This document shows, one piece after another, positions 1 to 7,759 of a stretch of 43,484 bases of DNA (the stretch's first letter is position 1; each line of letters begins with the position of its first letter). The notes below the pieces were generated by a model that saw nothing but the letters and a program-made list of their open reading frames with translations, was not told where the DNA came from and did not search any database. The position numbers were made by a program, and so were the translations under genes. Location: positions 1 through 43,484 of the forward strand of contig UQCM01000020.1 in assembly GCA_900539525.1 (NCBI GenBank), given 5' to 3'. This DNA is from an uncultured Blautia sp. GTDB taxonomy: Bacteria; Bacillota; Clostridia; Lachnospirales; Lachnospiraceae.

Positions 1-53
1 GAAGCACGGAAAAATCCGAAGGCATCATGGGGTCAAATGCTTTTGACCCCAAC
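1..53. repeat. Partial copy of the multi-hairpin repeat (family R2)
   Basis: This stretch is nearly identical to the right-hand end of the 191-bp element at 11825-12015: both carry cggaaaaatccgaaggcatc followed by a GGGTCAAA/TTTGACCC hairpin. Here the hairpin is perfect over 9 bp with loop TGCT (about 30-51). The rest of the element is cut off by the window edge. It lies just 3' of galE, so it could also act in 3'-end formation, but no U-tract follows the hairpin on the minus strand. A separate 7-bp dyad (CTGTCCA/TGGACAG, 66-84) sits between it and the galE stop codon. Confidence 0.75.
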
Positions 54-90
54 ATTTATTTATTACTGTCCATTCTGTGGACAGCAGGAT

Positions 91-1113
91 TTATTTCTCT
101 GTATTGTACCCGTCCGGATTGTTACTCTGCCATCTCCAGGAATCCTCACACATCTCCTCGATGCCATACTCTGCTTCCCATCCAAGCTCTTCCTTTGCTT
201 TCGTTGCATCTGCATAGCAGGTAGCGATATCACCAGGACGACGCTCTTTTACTTCATAAGGAAGTGTCTTTCCACAGGCTTTCTCAAAAGCATGAAGCAC
301 ATCCAGTACACTGTATCCGTTACCGGTTCCCAGATTGTAGATAGATACTGCCGGTTCATCATCAAATTTCTTAAGAGCTTTTACATGACCTCTTGCAAGA
401 TCTACTACATGGATATAATCACGTACACCGGTACCATCATGTGTATCATAGTCATCTCCGAATACTCCCAGGCATTTCAGCTTACCTACTGCCACCTGAG
501 CAATATATGGAACCAGATTGTTCGGGATTCCCTTCGGATCCTCACCGATCAGACCGCTCTTGTGAGCACCGATCGGATTGAAATAACGAAGCAGTACAAC
601 CTTCCATTCCGGATCAGAGATATGAAGGTCTGTCAATACCTGCTCCAGCATTCCCTTTGTCTGTCCGTAAGGATTTGTAATCTTACCCTTCGGGCACTCC
701 TCCGTAATCGGAATGAAAGCCGGGTCACCGTATACAGTAGCTGACGAACTGAAGATAATATTCTTAACACCGTGATTTCTCATGACATCACAAAGATTAA
801 ATGTTCCTGTCATGTTGTTGTGATAATACTCCAGAGGCTTTGCCACAGACTCACCGACAGCCTTCAGTCCTGCAAAGTGGATAACGGAGTCGATATCCTC
901 TTTATCAAAAATCTCATTCATTGCTTCTTTATCAAGAAGATCTGCTTTATAAAAAGTTACTTTCTTTCCCGTAATCTGCTCTACACGTTCCAGTGCTTTT
1001 TCACTGGAATTGTAAAGGTTATCCAGTACAACTACATCATATCCTGCATTTAATAATTCAATGCATGTATGGCTTCCGATATAACCTGCACCGCCTGTAA
1101 CTAAAATTGACAT
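91..1113 (-). CDS. galE: UDP-glucose/UDP-N-acetylglucosamine 4-epimerase (GalE)
   Basis: NAD-dependent short-chain epimerase that interconverts UDP-Gal and UDP-Glc, and probably UDP-GalNAc and UDP-GlcNAc, in the cytoplasm. The Rossmann motif TGGAGYIGS is at residues 6-14. The catalytic set is Ser124, Tyr149 and Lys153 (YGQTK), matching E. coli GalE numbering. At position 299, where E. coli has the gatekeeper Tyr, this protein has Cys (ATCYAD). Cys at that site, as in human GALE, opens the pocket to N-acetylated sugars, which suits a GNB/LNB operon. Length (340 aa) is normal. The start has AAAGGAGG seven bases upstream. It is the last gene of the nucleotidyltransferase-nahK-galE unit, 57 bp after nahK, and corresponds to lnpD of bifidobacteria. 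Confidence 0.96.
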   Translation of the reverse strand: MSILVTGGAGYIGSHTCIELLNAGYDVVVLDNLYNSSEKALERVEQITGKKVTFYKADLLDKEAMNEIFDKEDIDSVIHFAGLKAVGESVAKPLEYYHNNMTGTFNLCDVMRNHGVKNIIFSSSATVYGDPAFIPITEECPKGKITNPYGQTKGMLEQVLTDLHISDPEWKVVLLRYFNPIGAHKSGLIGEDPKGIPNNLVPYIAQVAVGKLKCLGVFGDDYDTHDGTGVRDYIHVVDLARGHVKALKKFDDEPAVSIYNLGTGNGYSVLDVLHAFEKACGKTLPYEVKERRPGDIATCYADATKAKEELGWEAEYGIEEMCEDSWRWQSNNPDGYNTEK

Positions 1114-1170
1114 TTGAGTTCCTCCTTTAAAACAGAATTTTTGTATTTATACATTTTTATCATAACGCAG

Positions 1171-2286
1171 TTATGCATACCTGGCAACAATTTCTTTCAT
1201 GGTCTCCCACTTTTGTTCCATGTCAGCAACCAGTTTGAACTGTGTCCTTGCACGGTCAAGATTATGATTCTCTCTGTGGATCTTAAAGTATACATCACCC
1301 TCCAGATAATCTGTCAGGAAACGCATACCGCACTCATAGGTCATAACCTTTGCACCCATCGGAAGCATCTCGATTTCCTTTGCAGTAAGACTTCCCTTAC
1401 ATCCCTCAATGAATCCCTTTGTATAAAGCTCAAACAGTTCCATGCTGCAGCTGATCTTATCAAGATCAACCTCATCCTCTGCTCCGGTGCTTGCGCCAAA
1501 ACGGATACTATCACCAAAATCATTGACTGCCAGACCCGGCATAACGGTATCCAGATCGATCACACAAAGCCCTTTTCCTGTCTCTTTGTCAATCATAATA
1601 TTGTTTAATTTTGTATCATTATGAGTTACCCGTAAAGGAAGCTCTCCGGCTGCCAGCAGATCTCCCAGAACATTTGCAGTCTCTTCATGATCCAGTACAA
1701 ACTGAATCTCTTTCTGTACAGAAGCAGCTCTTCCCATTACGTCTGCTGCAACGACTTCTTTAAATCTGGCAAATCTTGCCTTTGTATCATGAAATCCCTG
1801 AATCGTCTCATGCAGTGTATCAGCAGGATAATCTGCAAGCAGGTTCTGGAAATTTCCAAATGCGACTGCACTCTCATAAAAATCTTCCGGTTTTTCTACG
1901 GCATCATAGCTGAATGCATCCTCAATAAATACATATACTCTCCAGTATTCACCCTGACCGTCTATGTAGAAATTCTCTCCATCCTTAGTCTTAATGATAT
2001 TCAGAGTCTCTCTCTCCGGATCCCCGCCCTTTTCAATAATGATTTTACGAAGATAGGAAGTAACTCCTACTACATTTTCCATCAGTTCCTCAGGCTTGGT
2101 GAAAATCTCCTTGTTCATACGCTGAAGGATGTAATACTTCACACCTCCATCTTCCAGACGACAGGTCAGGCGATAGGTATCATTAATATGTCCACTTCCG
2201 TATGGCTCATATGCCTCCACATTTCCAGCCAGATCAAACTGCTTGATCACTTCCTCGATCTCCCGGCATTTCTCTTCTCTTCCCAT
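1171..2286 (-). CDS. nahK: N-acetylhexosamine 1-kinase (NahK/LnpB-like)
   Basis: Aminoglycoside-phosphotransferase-fold kinase predicted to phosphorylate the anomeric carbon of GlcNAc/GalNAc released by the GH112 phosphorylase, giving HexNAc-1-phosphate. The catalytic loop THNDTKLNN (residues 221-229, Asp224 as base) and the metal-binding DLD (244-246) are visible. The N-terminal YGSGHINDTY (29-38) is the family's nucleotide-loop signature. At 371 aa it is close to Bifidobacterium longum NahK (about 359 aa). The start codon directly abuts the nucleotidyltransferase stop codon, and its ribosome site GGGAGGAG overlaps that stop, implying translational coupling. Activity on GlcNAc versus GalNAc cannot be read from the sequence. 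Other sugar kinases of this fold are the main alternative, but the operon supports NahK. Confidence 0.88.
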   Translation of the reverse strand: MGREEKCREIEEVIKQFDLAGNVEAYEPYGSGHINDTYRLTCRLEDGGVKYYILQRMNKEIFTKPEELMENVVGVTSYLRKIIIEKGGDPERETLNIIKTKDGENFYIDGQGEYWRVYVFIEDAFSYDAVEKPEDFYESAVAFGNFQNLLADYPADTLHETIQGFHDTKARFARFKEVVAADVMGRAASVQKEIQFVLDHEETANVLGDLLAAGELPLRVTHNDTKLNNIMIDKETGKGLCVIDLDTVMPGLAVNDFGDSIRFGASTGAEDEVDLDKISCSMELFELYTKGFIEGCKGSLTAKEIEMLPMGAKVMTYECGMRFLTDYLEGDVYFKIHRENHNLDRARTQFKLVADMEQKWETMKEIVARYA

Positions 2287-3216
2287 TTATTTCTCCTCCC
2301 ATAAATGCTGCGGATATAAACCGCTGTCCTTTAATGCTTTGATTGCATTTACCACAAATTCCTTGTCCTCTTTATAAGTTACACCGTACCATCTGTCCTG
2401 TGACTTCAGAACTTCGACAGTAGCCTTCCCCTCGTCAAGCAGTTCATTCACTACCGTTGGAAGGAAGTATTCGCATTTCATCGGATTTGAAGCCAGATTT
2501 GCATCCAGGAATTTCGGGAAGCGTTCTTTCAGTTCTTTCAAAATACTTGCTGAGAATCCCCACATATTCATAGAAACCGTACTTCCTTCCGGAATCACAT
2601 GCCAGGTAGCACCGTCATCCTCTGTGTAAGCAGATGTTCCGTCCGGGCGTTTCTCAATATGCGTACGCTCATTGATATCTGTAAGGTAATGATTCTCATC
2701 TGTCACACATACGCCTCTTGCTACATGTCCGTTGTCTGTCAAAGTATTCTCCAGAATATAACCAACCATCGTATAGCGGTATTTATCATCATCCTCATGA
2801 TTTGCAAGATAATTATAGATCATCTCATATGCATGCTGTCCATAATAATCGTCTGCATTGATAACTGCAAATGGACCGTCGATCGCATCGATACAGCTTA
2901 AAATTGCATGTCCGGTTCCAAAGGGCTTTACACGACCTTCCGGCACGGAATAACCCTCCGGCAGATTTGCAAGCTCCTGGAACACATATTCCACCTGAAT
3001 ATGCTTCTCCATTCTGTCTCCGATCACAGCTCTGAAATCCGCCTCATTTTCCTTCTTAATAATAAACACGACCTTTTCAAATCCTGCACGAATCGCATCA
3101 TAAATTGAAAAATCAATGATGATATGACCCTCACTGTCAATCGGGTCAATCTGCTTCAACCCGCCATAGCGACTTCCCATTCCTGCAGCCATGATTACCA
3201 ATACTGGTTTATTCAT
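2287..3216 (-). CDS. Sugar-1-phosphate nucleotidyltransferase of the GNB/LNB pathway
   Basis: Single-domain NTP-transferase (GalU/RmlA fold) that would join a sugar-1-phosphate to UTP. From the chosen start, the glycine-rich loop AAGMGSRYGG is followed by a conserved Lys, and NADDYYG carries the metal-binding Asp. In bifidobacteria the matching position in the pathway is held by a GalT-type uridylyltransferase (lnpC). This enzyme is unrelated to GalT, so the route here probably uses UTP directly on Gal-1-P and/or HexNAc-1-P. The longest reading frame starts at 3237, but AAGGAGG lies inside it and points to the ATG at 3214-3216 (309 aa). It is the first gene of a three-gene unit with its own promoter (3262-3289). 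Exact substrate unknown. Confidence 0.85.
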   Translation of the reverse strand: MNKPVLVIMAAGMGSRYGGLKQIDPIDSEGHIIIDFSIYDAIRAGFEKVVFIIKKENEADFRAVIGDRMEKHIQVEYVFQELANLPEGYSVPEGRVKPFGTGHAILSCIDAIDGPFAVINADDYYGQHAYEMIYNYLANHEDDDKYRYTMVGYILENTLTDNGHVARGVCVTDENHYLTDINERTHIEKRPDGTSAYTEDDGATWHVIPEGSTVSMNMWGFSASILKELKERFPKFLDANLASNPMKCEYFLPTVVNELLDEGKATVEVLKSQDRWYGVTYKEDKEFVVNAIKALKDSGLYPQHLWEEK

Positions 3217-3261
3217 TTTATCCTCCTTACCGGCCATCTACATGACCATTTTGTTGTAATT

Positions 3262-3289
3262 ATTATATCATATTTTTTTCTATATGTAA
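3262..3289 (-). promoter_or_regulatory. Predicted sigma-A promoter of the nucleotidyltransferase-nahK-galE unit
   Basis: On the minus strand the -35 TTACAT (3284-3289) and the -10 TATAAT (3262-3267) are separated by 16 bp, with an extended TG motif (TGATATAAT). It lies about 45 bp upstream of the chosen start at 3216. The gene arrangement therefore lets the intracellular part of the pathway be transcribed separately from the transporter and phosphorylase. Confidence 0.65.
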
Positions 3290-3400
3290 GCAATTTTGTA
3301 AATATTATCAAAGATATCCGTAATTGTGCAAACGTATTATTGTTCACAAATTCCGGTGGGTTTTGTAATACGCATCCCCCGGAGGGTTTTATGATATAGG

Positions 3401-3429
3401 AAAGGCAGGAGAACCCGCCTCCTGCCTTT
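3401..3429 (-). terminator. Hairpin after the phosphorylase gene, probable partial terminator
   Basis: AAAGGCAGGAG and CTCCTGCCTTT form a perfect 11-bp stem with a 7-base loop, 26 bp after the GH112 stop codon. On the minus strand the stem ends in CCTTTCC, so the U-run is weak and some read-through into the next unit is likely. The gap to the next promoter (3290-3400) also contains an imperfect GC-rich dyad near 3350-3382 but no gene. Confidence 0.55.
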
Positions 3430-3454
3430 TACTTATCTCTTCTATATTAGATTA

Positions 3455-5611
3455 TTAGATTTCGTACCAGATGATTTCATTGGCATCCATTTTCAGTTCG
3501 AAGCTGGAGCCATCTCCACGGTAAACAGTTGTCTCCTGCGGTTCATAGGTATTATTCACTACACAGTATTTTCCGTTCTCTACATAAGCATGAACTTCGA
3601 TATTGTAGTTAGTACTGAACCACCTGTGCAGATTTTCCTCATCATGAGTACTCCAGAGAATGGAACGATATAAGAGACGGCTGTTTTCAAAACTGTATGG
3701 AAGTCCGCACATATAAACCGCACGTCCCTTTCCAAATTCGTTGACTGCCAGACGTACTCTTTTCCCTTTCTCTACAAGAACAGTAGCGCCCTCAAGTGCA
3801 TAAATACTCTTCAGATTTTCGCCAAAGTCAATTTCCCCGGTACAATCCTCTGTAATAAAGTGTTCATGGCTTTCCCAGTTGTATTTGTCATATCCCAGTG
3901 TGAAGTCAGTTTCTTCTTCCACACCCAGTACACCTGCCAACTGGAAGAATCGTCCATTTGCCTGATGCGCTGTAGGCTCACCAATACCGATAAATCCACC
4001 ACCATTATAGACGAATTTTTTAACAGCCGCTGAAATAACCGGATTCACCCACCATTCTCCGCCGGTATGTGCTGTATCAGCATCACCAACATTGATAATA
4101 ACATCGATTCCATCCAGAAGCTGTGGATCATCCAGAATATCCTGGAAGCTGATGAATTTCACATCAAACGGTGCTCCAGAAAGAGCCTCTACGACACCAG
4201 CGTAAAAATAGTTCTCTTTCTGATAAAGCGCATGATGTACCATGTGATTTCCCCAGGCACGCATCTTGCCCCAGCAGTTCAGAACTGCCACTGTCTTTAC
4301 GCAGTAAGGTACGCAGCCTTTAATATTATCATACAGAGTACGGAACTCATCACATACCGTATGCACATAGTCGATAAATTCAGGAAAATCTAACGCAAGC
4401 TTTAAATATCCGCCGTATCCGATACGGTCGATCGGTTTACGAAGGATTGCACGTCTTGCTGTCACCCAGTTGACTTTCGCTTCCTTCACCGGATCACCAT
4501 TTTCATTGAAAGTATCCGGGAAGAAATACGGAAGAAGACGTCCTTCTGTGTACTTCACACCTTCGATATCACTGATCAGACGAAGTGTAGCACCGTTTCC
4601 TACGCTTCCTACAACCGCATCCAGACCAATCTCTTCAAAGCCCTCTACAAACGGCTCAGTTCCAATCCAGTGATCTCCCAGGAACATCATGGCTTCCTTG
4701 CCACACTCATGCGTAATATCAACCATTTCCTTTGCAATCTTACGCACTTCACGTCTCTGGAATGCCTGGAAATCCTGGAACTCTTTTGACGGGATCCGGT
4801 ACTGGTTATTATAATATCCCTGGTCAATAATGAATTCCGGACGGAACTTATATCCAACCTCTTTTTCAAACTGCTCCAGAATATATGGACTTACAGATGC
4901 TGAATATCCATACCAGTCTACATATTTCTCCCGGGCCAGTTCATCAAAGATCAGCGTGAACTGATGGAAAAATGTTGTGAAACGAAGCACATTTACATAA
5001 GGATGATCCTCAATAAATTTGCGCAGGCGCTTCATCGTATATGCGTGAGTCTTTGGCTGCCGTACATCAAACGTCATCTGATGCTCTACACCCTGCCAGT
5101 CATTTGTAACAGCATTGTACATATGCACCGGATCCCACATAATATAGGCCAGAAAGCTGACCGTGTAATCATGGAAAGCTTCTGTCTGAATGGTAACCAC
5201 ACCATCTTCCTCTGCGTAGCTCCACTTATCCACAGGTACCACTTCACCTGTTGTACGGTCAACCACTTCCCACCAGCGCTTGATATCATCTATGCTGTTC
5301 GGTGTGAGCATATCCGGATAAAGCCCTTTCATCAGACGAATCTTCAGCACATCACTGTCCGCTGTGTAAAACGGAGTCATCACATACATCTGCTGAATTT
5401 CATCAGGATTCTCCTTCGCCCACTGATTATCTTTTCTGGTAGTATAGTAAGTAGAATAAATTTTAGCATCAACATTGCAGAGCTCTTGCGGGAAATCCGT
5501 TCCGTCACAGTCACGGATCGCATCAGCTCCCCATTGCTCCATCAATTCCAGAGTCTGTGGAATCACATCTAAATCGGTGGGTATCGTCACCCGTCCTTTT
5601 TGCTGGTTCAT
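3455..5611 (-). CDS. lnpA: 1,3-beta-galactosyl-N-acetylhexosamine phosphorylase (GH112)
   Basis: Inverting phosphorylase that cleaves Gal-beta1,3-GalNAc (GNB) and/or Gal-beta1,3-GlcNAc (LNB) with inorganic phosphate, giving Gal-1-P and HexNAc in the cytoplasm. The 718-aa length and the N-terminal GRVTIPTDLD start match the family. Asp313 in FLGDHWIGTEP falls exactly at the number of the proposed acid catalyst of B. longum GLNBP. The segment WDPVHMYN has Val at residue 162; that position is reported to influence GNB versus LNB preference, with Val linked to GNB, but I recall this from memory and have not aligned it. Ribosome site GGAGGAATTAAT precedes the ATG. It follows the ABC permeases and a small membrane protein, so uptake and phosphorolysis are co-transcribed. 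Confidence 0.96.
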   Translation of the reverse strand: MNQQKGRVTIPTDLDVIPQTLELMEQWGADAIRDCDGTDFPQELCNVDAKIYSTYYTTRKDNQWAKENPDEIQQMYVMTPFYTADSDVLKIRLMKGLYPDMLTPNSIDDIKRWWEVVDRTTGEVVPVDKWSYAEEDGVVTIQTEAFHDYTVSFLAYIMWDPVHMYNAVTNDWQGVEHQMTFDVRQPKTHAYTMKRLRKFIEDHPYVNVLRFTTFFHQFTLIFDELAREKYVDWYGYSASVSPYILEQFEKEVGYKFRPEFIIDQGYYNNQYRIPSKEFQDFQAFQRREVRKIAKEMVDITHECGKEAMMFLGDHWIGTEPFVEGFEEIGLDAVVGSVGNGATLRLISDIEGVKYTEGRLLPYFFPDTFNENGDPVKEAKVNWVTARRAILRKPIDRIGYGGYLKLALDFPEFIDYVHTVCDEFRTLYDNIKGCVPYCVKTVAVLNCWGKMRAWGNHMVHHALYQKENYFYAGVVEALSGAPFDVKFISFQDILDDPQLLDGIDVIINVGDADTAHTGGEWWVNPVISAAVKKFVYNGGGFIGIGEPTAHQANGRFFQLAGVLGVEEETDFTLGYDKYNWESHEHFITEDCTGEIDFGENLKSIYALEGATVLVEKGKRVRLAVNEFGKGRAVYMCGLPYSFENSRLLYRSILWSTHDEENLHRWFSTNYNIEVHAYVENGKYCVVNNTYEPQETTVYRGDGSSFELKMDANEIIWYEI

Positions 5612-5642
5612 ATTAATTCCTCCTGCATATGGGTTTTCCCAT

Positions 5643-5822
5643 TTACTTATATTGTCTATTGTAAAGCCAAAGCAGAATAATCAGACCTGCAAGTCCGATC
5701 AGCATCGTCAGAAGTCCTGTAGGACCTACATTCTTCTGTCCAACTACAACCAGGACAACACATGCTACAAACACGATCGCTGCGAGGATTCCGATTACTA
5801 TTTTTTTTGTATATTCATTCAT
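5643..5822 (-). CDS. Small two-helix membrane protein in the GNB/LNB transporter operon
   Basis: A 59-residue reading frame beginning MNEYTKKIVIGILAA and ending LWLYNRQYK. Two hydrophobic stretches (about residues 7-27 and 36-53) are joined by a short polar turn GQKNVGPTG and followed by a basic tail, so a helical hairpin in the membrane is predicted. AAGGAGG lies seven bases before the ATG, a stronger site than that of many neighbours. It sits 12 bp after the second permease and 31 bp before the GH112 gene, tightly inside the operon. I do not recognise a function. Small proteins of this sort (I believe annotated as DUF6903 in related genomes, unverified) occur next to sugar ABC permeases; a role as a transporter accessory subunit is inference. 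Confidence 0.8.
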   Translation of the reverse strand: MNEYTKKIVIGILAAIVFVACVVLVVVGQKNVGPTGLLTMLIGLAGLIILLWLYNRQYK

Positions 5823-5834
5823 ACTGCATCCTCC

Positions 5835-6728
5835 TTAACCTTTCAGTCCACCCAGTGTCATACCTTCTGTCAGCTGTTTCTGAACACACATGTACATAAT
5901 CAGTGTAGGCAGCATGACGATAACCAGACCTGCATACATTCTTCCGTACTGTACCGCAGATCTCTGAGCTGCCATAAGGTTCATAAGACCTACCGGAAGT
6001 GTCTTGAGTTCCGGTTTTGTCAGCATTGTCATAGAGATAATGTACTCATTCCAGAATGACAGGAAATTAAACAGGATGATTGTGATAATACTTGGTTTTG
6101 CCATCGGGAAGATGACCTGTACCATTGTCCGGAGATATCCGGCACCATCCACATAAGCTGCCTCCTCATAATCCTTTGCCAGCGATTTGAAATAACCTGA
6201 CAGAAGATAAATGGTAAACGGAAGTGCCGTTGATGCATAAATAAGTGCCAGTATGAACAGGTTGTTCAGGAAAAACGGATGTCCAAGTGTTTTCCTGAGG
6301 AATGTATCTGCATTGCTCAGCATCAGGAAGATTGGTACAACAATGTAGTTTACGTTGATAAACAGACCTGCCATAAACAGTACGTTCCAGAATTTCCCGG
6401 ATTTAAACTTAAATCTTGCCAGTACATAAGCTGCCGGAAGTGAAATAATGATCAAAAGTCCAATGCCGACTGCTGTTACAATAACAGAATTGACCATATA
6501 AGAACCCATGCTCGCTTCCTGCCATGCCTGAACAAAGTTCTCGAAATGGATCGCATTTGGCAGTTCCCACGGACTGCGGTAAAACTGAGCATTCTCCTTG
6601 ATGGAAGCCATGAATACCCATGCTACCGGGACGATGATCGTTATTGCCAAAAAGATCAATACAACATAAATGAAAAATTTTGCTATTTTCGATGTTTCCT
6701 TGATTGCTCCAGTGTCTTTCTTATTCAT
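5835..6728 (-). CDS. Sugar ABC transporter permease (MalG type)
   Basis: Inner-membrane subunit of a carbohydrate uptake ABC transporter of the CUT1 class. Six transmembrane helices are apparent, beginning with FIYVVLIFLAITIIVPVAWV. The EAA loop that docks the ATPase is EEAAYVDGAGYLRT, roughly residues 188-201, with the conserved Gly. The first ATG (6734) is only one base from its Shine-Dalgarno, while the second ATG (6728) has AAGGGGG seven bases upstream, so I start there (297 aa). It follows the partner permease by 12 bp. Substrate by context is GNB/LNB. The operon encodes no ATPase; CUT1 systems in Firmicutes commonly borrow a shared MsmK-like ATPase. Confidence 0.92.
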   Translation of the reverse strand: MNKKDTGAIKETSKIAKFFIYVVLIFLAITIIVPVAWVFMASIKENAQFYRSPWELPNAIHFENFVQAWQEASMGSYMVNSVIVTAVGIGLLIIISLPAAYVLARFKFKSGKFWNVLFMAGLFINVNYIVVPIFLMLSNADTFLRKTLGHPFFLNNLFILALIYASTALPFTIYLLSGYFKSLAKDYEEAAYVDGAGYLRTMVQVIFPMAKPSIITIILFNFLSFWNEYIISMTMLTKPELKTLPVGLMNLMAAQRSAVQYGRMYAGLVIVMLPTLIMYMCVQKQLTEGMTLGGLKG

Positions 6729-6740
6729 TTTCATCCCCCC

Positions 6741-7631
6741 TTAAAACTCGATCTCATCACGTTTCGTGACAGCATTTAATATTCCTGCAAGTGCGAAGGA
6801 GAATATGAATACTACGGTACCAATCGCCATACCATAACCATACGAGGAGTTGGTATATGCCTCCTGATACATATAACTCAGGAATACATGAGATGTTCCG
6901 TCCGGATTACCCTGTGTCATGGCTTTTACGAACAGGAAACTCATGTTGATCGTACTGATGATAAAGAATGTCAGGGTTGTACGGATATTGGTCCATACCA
7001 GAGGCAGTGTAATAGAGAAGAACTGTTTGATTCTTCCTGCACCTTCCAGACTGGCGGATTCATAAAGGCTTTCCGGTACGTTCGCCATACTTGCCATGTA
7101 CATAACCATATAATAACCGATTGCCTGCCAGATCATTGCTATTACGAGACTGTACATAACAATCTTTGAACTTCCCAGCCAGAGGATTGGATTCTCTTCC
7201 CCTCTGAAAATACTCAGGATGGAATTCAAAAGTCCCAGGTTTGAATCATAGATCGCTGAGAAAATTGCACTGATAACAACTACGGAAAGAATGTTCGGGA
7301 TGTAAAAAATAACCCGGAAGAAATTCTGTCCCTTGATTTTTTCTCTCGTCAGGATCGCTGCAAAAATAAGTGCCAGTGCAAAGGTTACGATCGTTACCAG
7401 AACGATCAGCAATACTGTATTCTGGAAAGAACGATAGAACTTATCGCTCTGGAACAGTGTCTGAAAGTTCGAAAGACCTACAAATGTCTTATCTGCGGTA
7501 TAACCGCCCCATTTAAACATGGACATACGGAATACGTCGATGGTAGGGATAATCATAAAAATAACAAACAGTATTACAGCGGGAGCGAGGCAGAAGAATA
7601 TAAATCTTCCTCTTCCTTTGTTTTCTCTCAT
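6741..7631 (-). CDS. Sugar ABC transporter permease (MalF type)
   Basis: First permease of the CUT1 transporter, 296 aa, with six predicted helices starting with FIFFCLAPAVILFVIFMII. The N-terminal placement before a MalG-type partner and the periplasm-facing loop after helix 1 (FKWGGYTADKTFVGLSNF) are typical of MalF/UgpA-like subunits. The EAA loop appears as YESASLEGAG (about 190-199), with Ser in place of the first Ala. The ribosome site is modest (GGAGATGAG). It is separated from the binding-protein gene by 128 bp containing an intrinsic terminator, so its expression is probably set lower than that of the binding protein. Confidence 0.92.
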   Translation of the reverse strand: MRENKGRGRFIFFCLAPAVILFVIFMIIPTIDVFRMSMFKWGGYTADKTFVGLSNFQTLFQSDKFYRSFQNTVLLIVLVTIVTFALALIFAAILTREKIKGQNFFRVIFYIPNILSVVVISAIFSAIYDSNLGLLNSILSIFRGEENPILWLGSSKIVMYSLVIAMIWQAIGYYMVMYMASMANVPESLYESASLEGAGRIKQFFSITLPLVWTNIRTTLTFFIISTINMSFLFVKAMTQGNPDGTSHVFLSYMYQEAYTNSSYGYGMAIGTVVFIFSFALAGILNAVTKRDEIEF

Positions 7632-7675
7632 TAACTCATCTCCAATCTTTAAAGTGTCATACCTAATCGTAAAAA

Positions 7676-7708
7676 CGGCCGGTGCATAAATCGATTATCC
7701 ACCGGCCG
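7676..7708 (-). terminator. Intrinsic terminator/attenuator between binding protein and permeases
   Basis: CGGCCGGTG pairs with CACCGGCCG over 9 bp with a 15-base loop. On the minus strand the stem is followed directly by TTTTTACG. It lies about 50 bp after the binding-protein stop codon and before the permease genes, the usual place for a leaky terminator that makes the binding protein more abundant than the membrane subunits. Confidence 0.75.
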
Positions 7709-7759
7709 CCTCATTACCACTATTCTGCCTGCATACCAGACAGCACGCTATTTAATTGA

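Noticed and set aside
1687..2304. 205-codon plus-strand frame opposite nahK
   Set aside because: Shadow of the kinase gene; no Shine-Dalgarno and no family features.
3216..3237. Upstream ATG of the nucleotidyltransferase
   Set aside because: The ribosome site AAGGAGG lies inside this extension and points to the ATG at 3216.
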